Shown here piece after piece: positions 9,926-19,064 of a stretch of 64,000 nucleotides of DNA. A program made the position numbers and the translations under genes. The DNA is from Bryobacterales bacterium (GTDB lineage Bacteria; Acidobacteriota; Terriglobia; Bryobacterales; UBA6623). The notes under the pieces were generated by a model. The model was not told the origin of the DNA and searched no databases. It saw only the letters and a program-made list of their open reading frames with translations. Position 1 is the stretch's first letter, and the number at the start of each line of letters is the position of its first letter. Where the stretch lies: positions 1 to 64,000 of the forward strand of contig JAPPMG010000042.1 of NCBI GenBank assembly GCA_028819215.1, in the 5' to 3' direction.

Positions 9926-10554
9926 TCCAGTTGCCCCTGTGGCGGATCACCGGCGGAGCGGCAGGGCGCGGTCCGCGCTAGGTCGGGCCAGAAGGGGACG
10001 ACCGACCGAGCTGACCAGTCCTGGCACTGATCCGGCCATTCCGGCACCTGCCGATGGTGTGGTGCGAGGCTGGCAGAAAATCGCTTGGTATCGTATCAGA
10101 TTCAGGCAACCTATCGCCCAGTAGTCAGACCCCTTTCCGGGACAAGCCTGAATGCGATTCGTACCACGCCTCGTCGCCGCTGAAGTCGTTGTCACTGCGG
10201 CTCCGGCCTCGGCGGCGCGCTCGGGCACGTCGGCCATCCACACAGTGGGCTCCGCTAGCAGCCAGCGAATCGAGGCCCTCGCCCTCAACGGCCGGACCGT
10301 CCCTCGGGTTCTGCCGGATTCCCGCATGGGAAAGGGACGTGGAGCGCGAAGCGTAGCCGATGTGTAGATATCAAATACTTGTGCGACAACCCTCTGCGGA
10401 ACATGCAAGACAGCCGAGAACTTCGATCTGGGCGACGAAGCCTCGCAGCCAGAGCGCAGTGACCGGCAGTGCCGTGACAACCGCGGTCAGGCCAACCGCT
10501 AAACCGGATGCGCCTGCGGGCAGCCGATACGCAGACCTCACAGTCCAGCTGAGG
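9926..10554. other. intergenic, no gene seen
   Basis: A 630-base gap between two minus-strand genes. Several frames remain open (for example 9947-10480 on the minus strand), but they look compositional, lack recognisable motifs and have no supporting ribosome binding site. I found no tRNA, repeat array or insertion sequence end in it. Confidence 0.4.
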
Positions 10555-11559
10555 TCACTTGCCCTTTCGCTGCCTCTTATCGGACAGCGCTCGCTCTAGC
10601 GCCTCTATGCGCCGACCCAGTGCGCCTACCATTCGCTCTGACATGCGGTCGAAGCGATTCTCGCCGGACTCTTGATTGCGGCTGATCTCTCTGAACAGCT
10701 CCAGCGCCCTTGCCTTCTCGCGGGCAGACTCGTACAGGTCGGCCGCCTCCAAGGGGAACATGTAGGCCCGCGGGAAGTCCTCGGCCAATCTGGCGAACGC
10801 CTGTGCCGCTTCCTCCGGAGGCCGTTCCCAGCGGTAGATCACTGCCAGCAGGATGCGCGCCTCGGCCCGATTCTCGACGCCTTCTCGGGCAACTCGCTCA
10901 ACCAGTTCGATTCCCTTCTTCTTGTTGCCTCGATATCCGCGCATAGCGATCATCACCCGCAGGGCCAATGGCAATTTGCCCACGATGTACTCTTGGAAGC
11001 CTGCCGCCAAGAGCCCATCGGGGAAGTCGGGATAGAGCTCGCCGATGCGGTAGCTGAGCTCCCGCGCCTTCTGGCCGCTCGCCAACGCCTTGAAATACGC
11101 CTTGGCCACAAAGTACTCGTGAGCGGCCTGCATCAGGTAGAACTGCGCCAGCGAGTGCAGGGCTTCCCTGTCGTCTGCGGACTCAGCCAAGGCCCGCTCG
11201 CAGGACTGCCGCCCCTGCTCTAGCGCGCCCAGGATTCGCCGGTTGATCCGAGCGTCCGGCTTGGGCTTTTCCGCCGAGCGATACTTTCGGTCGCCCCGAA
11301 AGGCCCTAGTGCCGACAAACCCGAGCCGGTCGAGTTCTTGGTAGAGCAGCGCCTTGGTCAGCAGTAAGTGCGCATCGGGGCTGTCCTGCTCGTTCGCCAC
11401 ATGTCGTTCGAACGCCGCGACCGCTAGCCCGAATTCTCGATTGAAGTAGTGGTTGAGGCCTGCAGCCCGGTCACTAGCGGCGAACGTCAGGCCGGACCCG
11501 AACGAAACCAGTCCCAAGATGCAGCACAACCACCTCCGCAATCCAAGCACGAGCCTCAA
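10555..11559 (-). CDS. Exported TPR-repeat protein
   Basis: 334 residues with a signal peptide (about 1-28, GLTFAAS). Helical repeats follow: HYFNREFGLAVAAFERH, ARILLAVIYRWERPPEEAAQAF and ALELFREI are TPR-like, while the middle (HEYFVAKAYFKAL and LPLALRVMIAMRGYRGNKKKG) resembles the TPR-containing exported proteins of delta-proteobacteria and acidobacteria. The start is TTG at 11559, overlapping the stop of the upstream gene by four bases (TTGA), which points to translational coupling in an operon with the methyltransferase-like protein and the bactofilin. The role is unknown; a scaffold or envelope assembly factor is a reasonable inference. Confidence 0.8.
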   Translation of the reverse strand: MRLVLGLRRWLCCILGLVSFGSGLTFAASDRAAGLNHYFNREFGLAVAAFERHVANEQDSPDAHLLLTKALLYQELDRLGFVGTRAFRGDRKYRSAEKPKPDARINRRILGALEQGRQSCERALAESADDREALHSLAQFYLMQAAHEYFVAKAYFKALASGQKARELSYRIGELYPDFPDGLLAAGFQEYIVGKLPLALRVMIAMRGYRGNKKKGIELVERVAREGVENRAEARILLAVIYRWERPPEEAAQAFARLAEDFPRAYMFPLEAADLYESAREKARALELFREISRNQESGENRFDRMSERMVGALGRRIEALERALSDKRQRKGK

Positions 11560-12269
11560 CTCAGCACGAGCACTTCAAGCAGTGAGTCCCGCTTAAGGAA
11601 AAAATGGACGGAGCGGAATTGTGGGAATTCGAATTCTAGGTCGCGGGGCGTGAAGACTTGGCGCGGCCGACGGCGCCCGACTTCTCGAAGCTTAACCGAA
11701 GTTCGCGAGCTAACCGCGCCATCAAGAATCGAGATCGTGCCATCTTCGCTGGGTTCCTGAAAGATGCAAAACATGACGGCATTCGGCAAGACGATCCTGT
11801 CCAGATGATTGATCGCGGTCTGCATTACCGAGCGGTCAAGTTGCTGCAACACGTCCCATGCCAGCACGGCGTGAAAGGTTCGAGGCGCGAAGTCGAGATA
11901 CTGCCGGATGAAGCGATCCGCAGCGCGCCGTGATACCTCGCCATCTTTACCTGCCAGCGTGGGCCGCGCCTCATCATAGCCCGCCAGCAAGCTCGCGAAA
12001 TGCAAGTGATGTCCCAATCGCCCGAACTGTGTGGTAGTCTCCTGCGACAGCATGCCTAGGTCTAGGATGTTCAAGTTCCGGGCATCGCGGAGGTGCTGAA
12101 ACAAGAATTCGAGGCCATGGCTGCTGCGGGAGCCCGAATGGTTCGCATCGCGATCCACAGGTTCCGCACTGGACGCTATCGACAGAGCATCAACTGCGAA
12201 GCGGTTCGCCTTACGACGGGACCACCAAGACACGCTCGATACAAGCCTCCGGTCGCAGTCGGCCGACAC
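11556..12269 (-). CDS. Methyltransferase-like protein with degenerate SAM site
   Basis: 237 residues. The middle reads as a class I methyltransferase fold: strand NLNILDLGMLS at the SAM motif I position, then FHAVLAWDVLQQL (motif IV-like) and a C-terminal beta hairpin (FRSVHFFLKRDSLLEVLVL). Motif I lacks the usual G-x-G (it is DLGMLS), so cofactor binding is doubtful. The start is GTG at 12269 with GAAAGG upstream, four bases after the bactofilin stop. The order bactofilin, this gene, TPR protein suggests a small envelope or cytoskeleton operon. A catalytically dead regulatory or scaffold role is possible. Confidence 0.72.
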   Translation of the reverse strand: MSADCDRRLVSSVSWWSRRKANRFAVDALSIASSAEPVDRDANHSGSRSSHGLEFLFQHLRDARNLNILDLGMLSQETTTQFGRLGHHLHFASLLAGYDEARPTLAGKDGEVSRRAADRFIRQYLDFAPRTFHAVLAWDVLQQLDRSVMQTAINHLDRIVLPNAVMFCIFQEPSEDGTISILDGAVSSRTSVKLREVGRRRPRQVFTPRDLEFEFPQFRSVHFFLKRDSLLEVLVLS

Positions 12270-12273
12270 CCTT

Positions 12274-12921
12274 TCAAGGTTTCGTCAGAGACCGCTGCGG
12301 TACTGCCGGCTTAGGGTCTGGATTCGGCGGGGCGGGCTTGACCGGCAGGGCAGCCTGTATCGGTTCCGCCTCTGCTTTCTTTTTGGCCGACGCTGCCGAA
12401 ACGGGCGCGGCAGGCGCTCTCGGTTCCGGTTGCAGGGGCGGAGCAGCTGAAGCGGGCTTGGCTTGATGCACCGCACTACTACCCACGAAGACCGCACCAT
12501 CATGGATTTCAAAACGGCGCGTAATCAAATCACCCTTGAACCGTCCGGTCTTGGAAATCTCCACCCTCTCGCTGGCATTGATCTTGCCCTCCACCTGACC
12601 GCGAATCAAGACTGAGTTGGCCTCGATCGTGGCATGCACCTTGCTCTCCGAGCCAATCACGAGGGTGTGCTTCGGAATCGAAATTGAGCCGTCGACCGCA
12701 CCATCCATCAACAAGTCCTCGTCGCTGTGGATCTCGCCCTTGAAGTTGATCGATTGCCCAATGCGCGATGTGCGTGCACTAGGCGTCGCCGGGTCGGGCA
12801 CAGCGGGCTTGGACGGCGCTGGCGCGGGTCGTGGCGGGGCCTCGCTCGGCCTAGCGCGGGCTTGGCTCGCGGAGGCAAGCGTCTCCGCGCCGTTGGATTG
12901 GTCTTCTTTGCGGCCCCACAT
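12274..12921 (-). CDS. Bactofilin (polymer-forming cytoskeletal protein)
   Basis: 215 residues from ATG 12921 (MWGRKE). A Pro/Ala-rich N-terminal tail precedes the beta-helical bactofilin core from about residue 55: SRIGQSINFKGEI, GAVDGSI, VIGSESKVHATIEANSVLIRGQVEGKI, ERVEI, GRFKGDLITRRFEIHDGAVFVG. The C-terminal tail is Pro/Ala/Lys-rich. Bactofilins polymerise without nucleotides at the inner membrane and position cell-wall or envelope machinery. An upstream in-frame TTG at 12957 would add 12 residues; I prefer the ATG because its protein begins like relatives. It is first in an operon with 11556-12269 and 10555-11559. Confidence 0.92.
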   Translation of the reverse strand: MWGRKEDQSNGAETLASASQARARPSEAPPRPAPAPSKPAVPDPATPSARTSRIGQSINFKGEIHSDEDLLMDGAVDGSISIPKHTLVIGSESKVHATIEANSVLIRGQVEGKINASERVEISKTGRFKGDLITRRFEIHDGAVFVGSSAVHQAKPASAAPPLQPEPRAPAAPVSAASAKKKAEAEPIQAALPVKPAPPNPDPKPAVPQRSLTKP

Positions 12922-13143
12922 AGTGTCTCTCGAGATGGTCTTAACTCCGCTCAGCAAGCTGCGGAGATTCTAGTATAGCCATATGTGACAGAGACTTGGG
13001 CATAAGTCGCGGCACTGGGCCGAGTTCGCGCCGGCTGTCGGCCGAGGGTGCCTCCGCAGCAATCGGGCGGCCCGCGCCGGTCAGCGATCGTCCCTCGGAG
13101 TAGTATGGGAAACGTTCGCAAGTCCGGCGGCGATAGAGTCCTT

Positions 13144-14157
13144 ATGGATGCATTCAAGCTCACCCGCTCCCTGATCGATATCAATTCCGTGACTCCCAAC
13201 GAAGGCGAGATCGGGAGTTTCCTGTTCGACTACCTCGAGCCCTTGGCCCGGCGTTTCGACGGCTTGATCGAGAAGCAGGAGGTCGAGGCCGGCCGGCACA
13301 ACGTGTGGGCGTGGTGGGGCGAGCCGGAGGTGGTGTTCTCCACGCACATGGACACGGTGCCCCCGTTTATCCCGTCGAGCGAAGACGACGAGTTCATCTG
13401 GGGGCGCGGGGCCTGCGACACGCACGGGATCGCCGCGGCCATGATCAAGGCCGTCGAGCGCCTGCTCGAGGAGGGCGAGCGCGGCTTGGGAATCCTGTTG
13501 GTCGTCGGCGAGGAGGTCGATGGAGCGGGAGCCCGCCATGCCAACCGCAACCCACCGGCCGCCAAGTACCTGATCAACGGCGAGCCGACCGAGAACCTGC
13601 TCGCGCTGGCATCCAAGGGGACGCTGGGGTTCAGGATCAAGGCCGCCGGGCGCGCCTGCCACTCGGCCTACCCGGAACTGGGAGATTCGGCTACCGAACG
13701 ACTGCTCGACCGGCTGAACCGACTGCGCGAGCTCGAGTGGCCCTCGGACCCGTTGCTTGGCGAGACGACCGTCAACATCGGCACGCTGGACGCGGGCCCG
13801 GCGGCCAACATCATCCCGGACTACGCGTCAGCCTCCGTCGTGGTTCGCATCGTGGCAGACCTGGCGGAGACCGAGAGACTGGCCATGTCCGTCCTAGACG
13901 GTGTTGACGTCGAAGTGTTCTCCTACACGCCCGCACTGCGGCTGCACGAGATCGAGGGTTTCGAAACGTCGATCGTCAAGTACACGACCGACATCCCCAA
14001 GCTTTCGGACTGGGGCCGGCCGCTGCTGATCGGCCCCGGATCGATTCACTACGCCCACACGGCGGAAGAGCGCATACCGAAGCGGCAGATCGAAGAGGCG
14101 ATCGAGATTTACGCCAAGCTGGCCCGCTCGCTGAAGGCTTCCGGCGAGCCGGCGTGA
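13144..14157 (+). CDS. M20-family metallopeptidase/deacylase (ArgE/DapE/ACY1 type)
   Basis: 337 residues. The two-zinc M20 motifs are present: FSTHMDTVPPF, GRGACDTHG, VVGEEVDGAGA, then NGEPTEN and the dimerisation-lid domain (LASKGTLGFRIKAAGRACHSAYPE). A late His (GSIHYAHTAEER) completes the site. Such enzymes hydrolyse N-acyl or peptide bonds, for example N-acetylornithine or dipeptides; the substrate cannot be read from sequence. ATG 13144 (MDAFKLTRS) matches the usual family N-terminus; an alternative ATG at 13105 has a better GGAG and would add 13 residues. It is divergent from the bactofilin operon. The amidohydrolase follows after 26 bases. Confidence 0.9.
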   Translation: MDAFKLTRSLIDINSVTPNEGEIGSFLFDYLEPLARRFDGLIEKQEVEAGRHNVWAWWGEPEVVFSTHMDTVPPFIPSSEDDEFIWGRGACDTHGIAAAMIKAVERLLEEGERGLGILLVVGEEVDGAGARHANRNPPAAKYLINGEPTENLLALASKGTLGFRIKAAGRACHSAYPELGDSATERLLDRLNRLRELEWPSDPLLGETTVNIGTLDAGPAANIIPDYASASVVVRIVADLAETERLAMSVLDGVDVEVFSYTPALRLHEIEGFETSIVKYTTDIPKLSDWGRPLLIGPGSIHYAHTAEERIPKRQIEEAIEIYAKLARSLKASGEPA

Positions 14158-14183
14158 CCCTGCGAGGCGCTTAGGCTGGAATC

Positions 14184-14930
14184 ATGCGGGGGCGATTCCA
14201 AGTCTTCGACACCCACGCCCACCTCGGGCGGGCCCTGCATTCCGGCCGGGTCGCGACCAAGGACGACATGCTGCACGGCATGGACGCCGCCGGGATCGAC
14301 CGGACCCTGCTCATCCCCTTCCCGGTAGTGGAAGATTTCCGTCGCGAGCACGACGAAATCGGGGACGCGCTGCGCTCGCACCCCGACAGGTTCGCAGGGG
14401 CGGCCTGCCTGAATCCGTTTATCCCAGAGGACGAGTTCCGCGCCGAAGTGCAGCGCTGCCGGCTGGAGTACGGATTTCGGGCCCTGAAGTTCCAGCCGCA
14501 GTACCAAGGCCTGAATCCAGTGTCCGCGCGCAGTGCGTTCTTGTTCGAGACCGCGCTTGAGAACGGCCTCGTGCTGGTCTGCCACACGGGCACGGGAGCG
14601 CCCTTCGCCCTGCCGTCGCTCTTCATCCACGCCGCCCGGCGCTACCCGAACCTCAAGATCGTGATCGGACACGCGGGCGGGGGCATCTACGCACTGGAAT
14701 CTGTCGTCGCGGCGCAGGTCTGCCCCAACATCTTCATCGAGCTTTCCACGCTCACCCCGCACGCGGTCCTGGAGGTGCTCCAACATGTCGGGTCAGACCG
14801 GTTGATGGCAGGCTCGGACCTGCCCGAGAGCCTGGAAACGGAGATCAGCAAGATCGAGGGATTGCCAATATCCGACGCCGACAAGCGCAGGATCCTTTGG
14901 CAGACCCCTGTGAGGGTCTTCGGGAACTGA
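14184..14930 (+). CDS. Amidohydrolase-family (TIM-barrel) protein
   Basis: 248 residues. It begins with FDTHAHLG, the two-histidine metal motif of the amidohydrolase superfamily (COG2159-like). It continues with LKFQPQYQG, VCHTGTGAPF, VIGHAGGG, and the terminal Asp in MAGSDLPES. It is a small member of the family that includes ACMSD-type decarboxylases and lactone hydrolases; no substrate can be assigned. It follows the M20 gene by 26 bases on the same strand and is probably co-transcribed. Metal ligands are intact, so activity is likely. Confidence 0.85.
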   Translation: MRGRFQVFDTHAHLGRALHSGRVATKDDMLHGMDAAGIDRTLLIPFPVVEDFRREHDEIGDALRSHPDRFAGAACLNPFIPEDEFRAEVQRCRLEYGFRALKFQPQYQGLNPVSARSAFLFETALENGLVLVCHTGTGAPFALPSLFIHAARRYPNLKIVIGHAGGGIYALESVVAAQVCPNIFIELSTLTPHAVLEVLQHVGSDRLMAGSDLPESLETEISKIEGLPISDADKRRILWQTPVRVFGN

Positions 14931-14964
14931 CCGCGGGCCGCTGGCTGCTGGCTGCGTGCGAGGT

Positions 14965-14993
14965 TTGATCGAATCGGCGGTCTTTGCAATACT
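14965..14993 (+). promoter_or_regulatory. Candidate sigma-70 promoter for infA
   Basis: TTGATC (14965-14970) and AATACT (14988-14993) are separated by 17 bases, with an extended -10 TG at 14985-14986. Both boxes match four of six consensus bases. The predicted start, near 15000, gives a leader of about 30 bases before infA. This is seen in sequence only. Confidence 0.45.
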
Positions 14994-15031
14994 AGGGACG
15001 ATCGCTTCGGCACGCAACAACCAGGAACTGC

Positions 15032-15253
15032 ATGGCTAAAGAAGAGGGCATTGAGGTCACCGGCACGATCATCGAGCGTCACCCCGGCGGCATCTTCAGC
15101 GTCGAGCTTGACGACAAGCACAAAGTGCTCGCCCAAATCGCCGGCAAGCTGCGCAAGCATCGCATACGCATCCTCACCGGAGACCGGGTCAATGTCGAAC
15201 TGTCGCCTTATGACCTGACCCGCGGCAGGATCGTTTATCGCTACCGCAGCTGA
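15032..15253 (+). CDS. infA: Translation initiation factor IF-1
   Basis: 73 residues of a single S1/OB-fold, the normal IF-1 length. Family features are clear: [13 protein letters not shown], the [28 protein letters not shown] core, and [21 protein letters not shown] at the end. IF-1 binds the ribosomal A site on the 30S subunit during initiation, with IF-2 and IF-3. AGGA lies eight bases before the ATG, and a plausible promoter lies at 14965-14993. It is unlinked to ribosomal protein genes here. It appears to be the housekeeping copy. Confidence 0.97.
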   Translation: MAKEEGIEVTGTIIERHPGGIFSVELDDKHKVLAQIAGKLRKHRIRILTGDRVNVELSPYDLTRGRIVYRYRS

Positions 15254-15326
15254 TCGGGCCGGCGGCAGCGCGCGACCGCATGGGCAGGGCGTGTTCCCCG
15301 GATCGATCCGCGCTAGGCTGTAGCCG

Positions 15327-15812
15327 ATGGTCCTGTACGTGCTTCGCCACGCGATCGCCGAAGAGCCGAGGCCGGGCCAGCCGGACTCCACCCGCCAGCT
15401 CACCGAGACCGGCAGCAGCAGGTGTCGGCGCGTCCTCGCCCACGCCAAGCGCGTGAAGGTACAGCCACAGCACATCCTGACAAGTCCGTATGACCGCGCT
15501 GCGCAAACCGCCGAAATCGCCAAGGCCGAACTGGGCTTCGATCACGAGCTCATCAAGTCGAACGCGCTGCTCCCGTTCGTGAGCGTGCAGGACCTGTGGA
15601 ACGTAATCCGCGATTATGCCGTTGGCGGCGATGTGATGGTTGTGGGGCACAACCCGCAATTGAGCATGCTAGTCGTTTGGTTGCTCGGCGCAAGCGCGGA
15701 CGCGTTGTGGCTGAAGAAGTCAGGTCTGGTAGCACTCAACATCGGCGGGGCCGGGCAGCACCCGCGGGCCGAACTCGCATGGCTGCTCACGCCGGGTTCC
15801 GTGGGGCGCTGA
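15327..15812 (+). CDS. sixA: SixA-like phosphohistidine phosphatase
   Basis: 161 residues of the histidine phosphatase superfamily. The catalytic RHA motif is at the N-terminus (VLYVLRHAIAE). TSPYDRAAQTAEIAK supplies the second Arg, and VVGHNPQLS the second catalytic His. SixA enzymes remove phosphate from phosphohistidine on signalling or phosphotransfer proteins. The protein is cytoplasmic, without extra domains. It lies between infA and a methyltransferase gene on the same strand. The gene name follows the family; its partner is unknown. Confidence 0.88.
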   Translation: MVLYVLRHAIAEEPRPGQPDSTRQLTETGSSRCRRVLAHAKRVKVQPQHILTSPYDRAAQTAEIAKAELGFDHELIKSNALLPFVSVQDLWNVIRDYAVGGDVMVVGHNPQLSMLVVWLLGASADALWLKKSGLVALNIGGAGQHPRAELAWLLTPGSVGR

Positions 15813-15851
15813 CCGGGAGCGGGCCTGCTGCGTCCGGCGGGCCTATCGTCC

Positions 15852-16490
15852 ATGCCGCGTAGCTTTGCGGACATCCACCGCCCGCTGGCGCGCTTCTTCC
15901 GCAGCCGGCGGCTGCGCCACTTTGCCCAGAGCTTCAAGCTGGACCGGCAGTCTGCGGTGCTAGACCTCGGGGGGGCCGAATACTACTGGCCCTGGCTGAA
16001 GGTGCGGCCTCGCGTGACCGTGGCGAACTTCGAGCAGCGCGATCTGAAGAAGGTAGATCTTGACTGGGTCCGGGCGGACGGCCGCAAACTGCCATTCCAA
16101 GACGGTGCGTTCGATGTCGTGTATTGCAACTCCGTGCTCGAGCACCTGCCCGACGAGGCCAGCCGTAGCGCCATGGCGCGAGAGGTGGCGCGCGTCGGCC
16201 GCGGCTACAGCGTCCAGACGCCATACCGCTGGTTCCCTGTCGACGCTCACACCCTGACGCCCGCGTTCCACTTCCTGCCCAAGCGTTGGCAGTCTCGGCT
16301 CGCGCGCAACTTCACCCTCTGGGGAAGACTGCAGCGACCCACGCCCGCCGAGGCGCGGGGCTTCGTCGAGAACATCCGCCTGCTCACCGCGCGAGACCTG
16401 CAACGGCTCTTCCCCGATGCCGTGATCGAGCGCGAACGCTTCTTCGGGCTGACCAAGTCAGTGATCGCCGTTCGCCAGCAGCGCCGGTAG
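15852..16490 (+). CDS. Class I SAM-dependent methyltransferase
   Basis: 212 residues. SAM motif I is present as VLDLGGAEYYW, followed by acidic FEQRD, motif D-GRKLPFQDGAFDVVYCNSVLEHL (motif IV) and VARVGRGYSVQTPYRW. This is the Methyltransf_11-type fold. The substrate is unknown; the form (VDAHTLTPAFHFLPKRWQ) resembles methyltransferases near polysaccharide or lipid genes. It starts 39 bases after sixA. Its 3' end overlaps the convergent HAD gene by 33 bases, which may matter for transcription interference. Confidence 0.85.
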   Translation: MPRSFADIHRPLARFFRSRRLRHFAQSFKLDRQSAVLDLGGAEYYWPWLKVRPRVTVANFEQRDLKKVDLDWVRADGRKLPFQDGAFDVVYCNSVLEHLPDEASRSAMAREVARVGRGYSVQTPYRWFPVDAHTLTPAFHFLPKRWQSRLARNFTLWGRLQRPTPAEARGFVENIRLLTARDLQRLFPDAVIERERFFGLTKSVIAVRQQRR

Positions 16491-17237
16491 ATCGCAGGCG
16501 GAGTCGAGCACCCAGTCGGGGCGCTCGTCGCCTTCCAGATCGCTGGGTCGGAACTTCCCGGTGCGCACCAGGGCCGAGCGCAGGCCGGCCCGCCGGGCTC
16601 CCAGCACGTCCACGCGAAGGTCGTCGCCGATCATCAACAGGTCCCCCGGAGGGAGTCCCAGGCGCGCGGCCGCCTGCAAGAAAAACTCCTTGCTGGGCTT
16701 GCCCATTACGGTGGCCGCGCAGCCCGTCGCGCATTCCAAGGCGGCCACGAACGGGGCGACATCCAAGTTGGCCCCGTCGGACGACTGCCAGAAGCGGGTC
16801 AGTCCCAGCGCGACCAAGCGGCACTCGGGACGGCCGTGTAGCAGGCGGAAGGCCTTGTTGAGCCGGCGGTAGTCCCAAGCCGTGCCGAGGTCTCCGATCA
16901 CGACATAGCCCGGCACCTCGTCATCAGACGCCTCCAGCCCGGCGAACTCGGCACGCGTGCCGTCGGGAACGAATAGCGCCGCTGCCCCGTCCCCCCTGCT
17001 GCGGATCCAAGCGGCCGCGGCGACCGGGGGCGTGAGAATGTCTTCGGGCGCGGCCCGGATGCCGAACTTGGCCAGCTTCTCGACTAGGGTGCCGCGAGGC
17101 CGGGACGTGGTGTTGGTCACGAACAGCGTGGCAACGCCGCTGCGCCGCACCCGTTCAACGGCGCCGGCGGCTCCGGGGATGGGATCCTCGCCGTTGTAGA
17201 GCACGCCATCGAGATCGAACAGCACGCCGCGAATCAT
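16458..17237 (-). CDS. HAD-IIA family phosphatase
   Basis: 259 residues. Motif I FDLDGVLYNGEDPIPGA holds the two catalytic Asp. Motif II is TNTTS, the cap type IIA follows, then GKPSKEFFLQAA (motif III Lys) and motif IV MIGDDLRVDVLGAR. This matches the HDHD2/NagD-like group, which dephosphorylates small phosphate esters such as p-nitrophenyl phosphate or nucleotides; the natural substrate is unassigned. It is convergent with the methyltransferase, sharing 33 bases of coding sequence. It is divergent from ilvD with 96 bases between. Confidence 0.9.
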   Translation of the reverse strand: MIRGVLFDLDGVLYNGEDPIPGAAGAVERVRRSGVATLFVTNTTSRPRGTLVEKLAKFGIRAAPEDILTPPVAAAAWIRSRGDGAAALFVPDGTRAEFAGLEASDDEVPGYVVIGDLGTAWDYRRLNKAFRLLHGRPECRLVALGLTRFWQSSDGANLDVAPFVAALECATGCAATVMGKPSKEFFLQAAARLGLPPGDLLMIGDDLRVDVLGARRAGLRSALVRTGKFRPSDLEGDERPDWVLDSACDLPALLANGDH

Positions 17238-17333
17238 CGGCTTCAGGCTAGCGCAGAGCCCGGAGCGGCAACGAGCCGAGCGGATTCGAGGCCGTTGCTA
17301 AACTGATCCTTTCTCGCTCCGGCGAGCCAATCC

Positions 17334-19013
17334 ATGTCGAATCCACTCAAACACGCAAGCGCAACCATCACCGACGGTCGGGACCGGGCACCGGCTCGCT
17401 CGATGTTCAAGGCGATCGGCTTCAGCGACGAAGATCTGGCCAAGCCGATCATCGGCATCGCCAACACTTGGATCGAGACGATGCCGTGCAACTTCAACCT
17501 GCGCGACTTGGCCGTGAAGGTCAAGGAGGGCGTCCGGGCCGCGGGGGGCACGCCGATGGAGTTCAACACCATCGCCGTGAGCGACGGCATCACCATGGGC
17601 ACCGAGGGGATGAAGGGGTCGCTGGTGAGCCGCGAGATTGTCGCGGACTCGATCGAGTTGGCCGGCCGCAGCTACATGTTCGACGGCATCATCGCGCTGG
17701 TGGCCTGCGACAAGACCATCCCGGGCGGCGCGATGGGGCTCGCCCGGGTCAACGTGCCCTCGGTGCTCCTCTACGGAGGCTCGATCCTGCCCGGCCAGGT
17801 CAACGGCGTCGATATCACCATCCAGGACGTGTTCGAGGCGGTCGGGGCGCACGCAGCCGGCAAGATCAGCGACGAGGAATTGCTGGCCATTGAGGACCAT
17901 GCCTGTCCCGGTGCCGGGGCATGTGGCGGGCAGTACACGGCCAATACGATGGCCACGGCCATGGAGATCATCGGCATCTCGCCCATGGGCAGCGCGAGCA
18001 TTCCAGCCGTCGACGCGCGCAAGGACGACTCGGGCTACCGAGCGGGCCTTGTCCTGATGGACGCGCTGAGGGCAAACCGCCGGCCGCGCGACATCATGAA
18101 CCGCAAGGCGTTCGAGAACGCAATCGCCAGCGTAGCCGCGACCGGCGGTTCCACGAACGCCGTGCTGCACCTGCTAGCCCTGGCCAAGGACTGCGAGGTC
18201 GACCTCTCGATCGACGATTTCGACGCCATCAGCGAGCGAACGCCCCTACTGGTAGACCTAAAGCCCGGCGGCAGGTACGTGGCCGCTGACGTGGACAAGG
18301 CCGGCGGCATCCAGCTCATCGCGCAGAGGCTCGTCGAAGGCGGCTACGCCGATGGAACGCAGCCTACGGTCACCGGCAAGTCGCTCGCGGATGCCAGCGC
18401 CACGGCGACGGAGACCGCCGGGCAAGACGTCATCCGAGCGGTCGGCAATCCGATCAAGCCGACCGGCGGACTGGTGATCCTAAAGGGCAACCTCGCGCCC
18501 GAGGGCGGTGTGGTGAAGGTCGCGGGCAGCGACCACCTCAAGCATCGCGGCCCGGCCAGGGTCTTCGAGAACGAAGAGTCAGCCATGCAGGCCGTTACCA
18601 GCGGGTCGATCAAGGATGGGGACGTGCTGGTCATCCGCTACGAGGGCCCGGCCGGCGGCCCCGGGATGCGCGAGATGCTGGGCGTGACTGCCGCGATTGT
18701 CGGCGCAGGGCTCGGCGAGACGGTGGCGCTGCTCACCGATGGCAGATTCAGCGGGGCCACGCGCGGGCTCATGGTGGGCCATGTCGCTCCAGAAGCGGCT
18801 CGCGAGGGACCGATCGCGGCGGTCAGGGATGGCGACATCGTGGTGATCGACTGCGCACAGCGCGGCTTGAACGTCGAGCTGTCCGACGAGGAGCTGGCGG
18901 CTAGGCTCGCAGCACTGGAGCCGCAGCCGGTTCGCTACGCTTCCGGCGTCTTCGCCAAGTATGCGAAGCTCGTCTCGTCATCGTCCCAAGGGGCCGTAAC
19001 GCACCCGCTGTAG
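17334..19013 (+). CDS. ilvD: Dihydroxy-acid dehydratase
   Basis: 559 residues, the standard length. It converts 2,3-dihydroxy-3-methylvalerate or 2,3-dihydroxyisovalerate to the 2-keto acids in the isoleucine, valine and leucine pathway. The iron-sulfur cysteines appear as Cys52 (MPCNFN), Cys125 (ACDKTIPG) and Cys197 ([16 protein letters not shown]). Other signature blocks are [17 protein letters not shown] and [12 protein letters not shown]. It ends in TAG, evidence that TAG is a true stop in this genome. It is monocistronic, divergent from the HAD gene and convergent with thrC. No leucine-responsive leader was noticed. Confidence 0.97.
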   Translation: MSNPLKHASATITDGRDRAPARSMFKAIGFSDEDLAKPIIGIANTWIETMPCNFNLRDLAVKVKEGVRAAGGTPMEFNTIAVSDGITMGTEGMKGSLVSREIVADSIELAGRSYMFDGIIALVACDKTIPGGAMGLARVNVPSVLLYGGSILPGQVNGVDITIQDVFEAVGAHAAGKISDEELLAIEDHACPGAGACGGQYTANTMATAMEIIGISPMGSASIPAVDARKDDSGYRAGLVLMDALRANRRPRDIMNRKAFENAIASVAATGGSTNAVLHLLALAKDCEVDLSIDDFDAISERTPLLVDLKPGGRYVAADVDKAGGIQLIAQRLVEGGYADGTQPTVTGKSLADASATATETAGQDVIRAVGNPIKPTGGLVILKGNLAPEGGVVKVAGSDHLKHRGPARVFENEESAMQAVTSGSIKDGDVLVIRYEGPAGGPGMREMLGVTAAIVGAGLGETVALLTDGRFSGATRGLMVGHVAPEAAREGPIAAVRDGDIVVIDCAQRGLNVELSDEELAARLAALEPQPVRYASGVFAKYAKLVSSSSQGAVTHPL

Positions 19014-19064
19014 GTGACGCCGGGGCGGCGAAGGCCCCCGCGGCCCAATCGCAAGGCCCGCGAA

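Noticed and set aside
9947-10480. 177-residue minus-strand frame
   Set aside because: Arg/Ser-rich low-complexity translation, no start signal, no family.
14109-14786. Minus-strand frame opposite the amidohydrolase
   Set aside because: Mirror of a conserved gene; GC-rich codon bias produces such open antisense frames.
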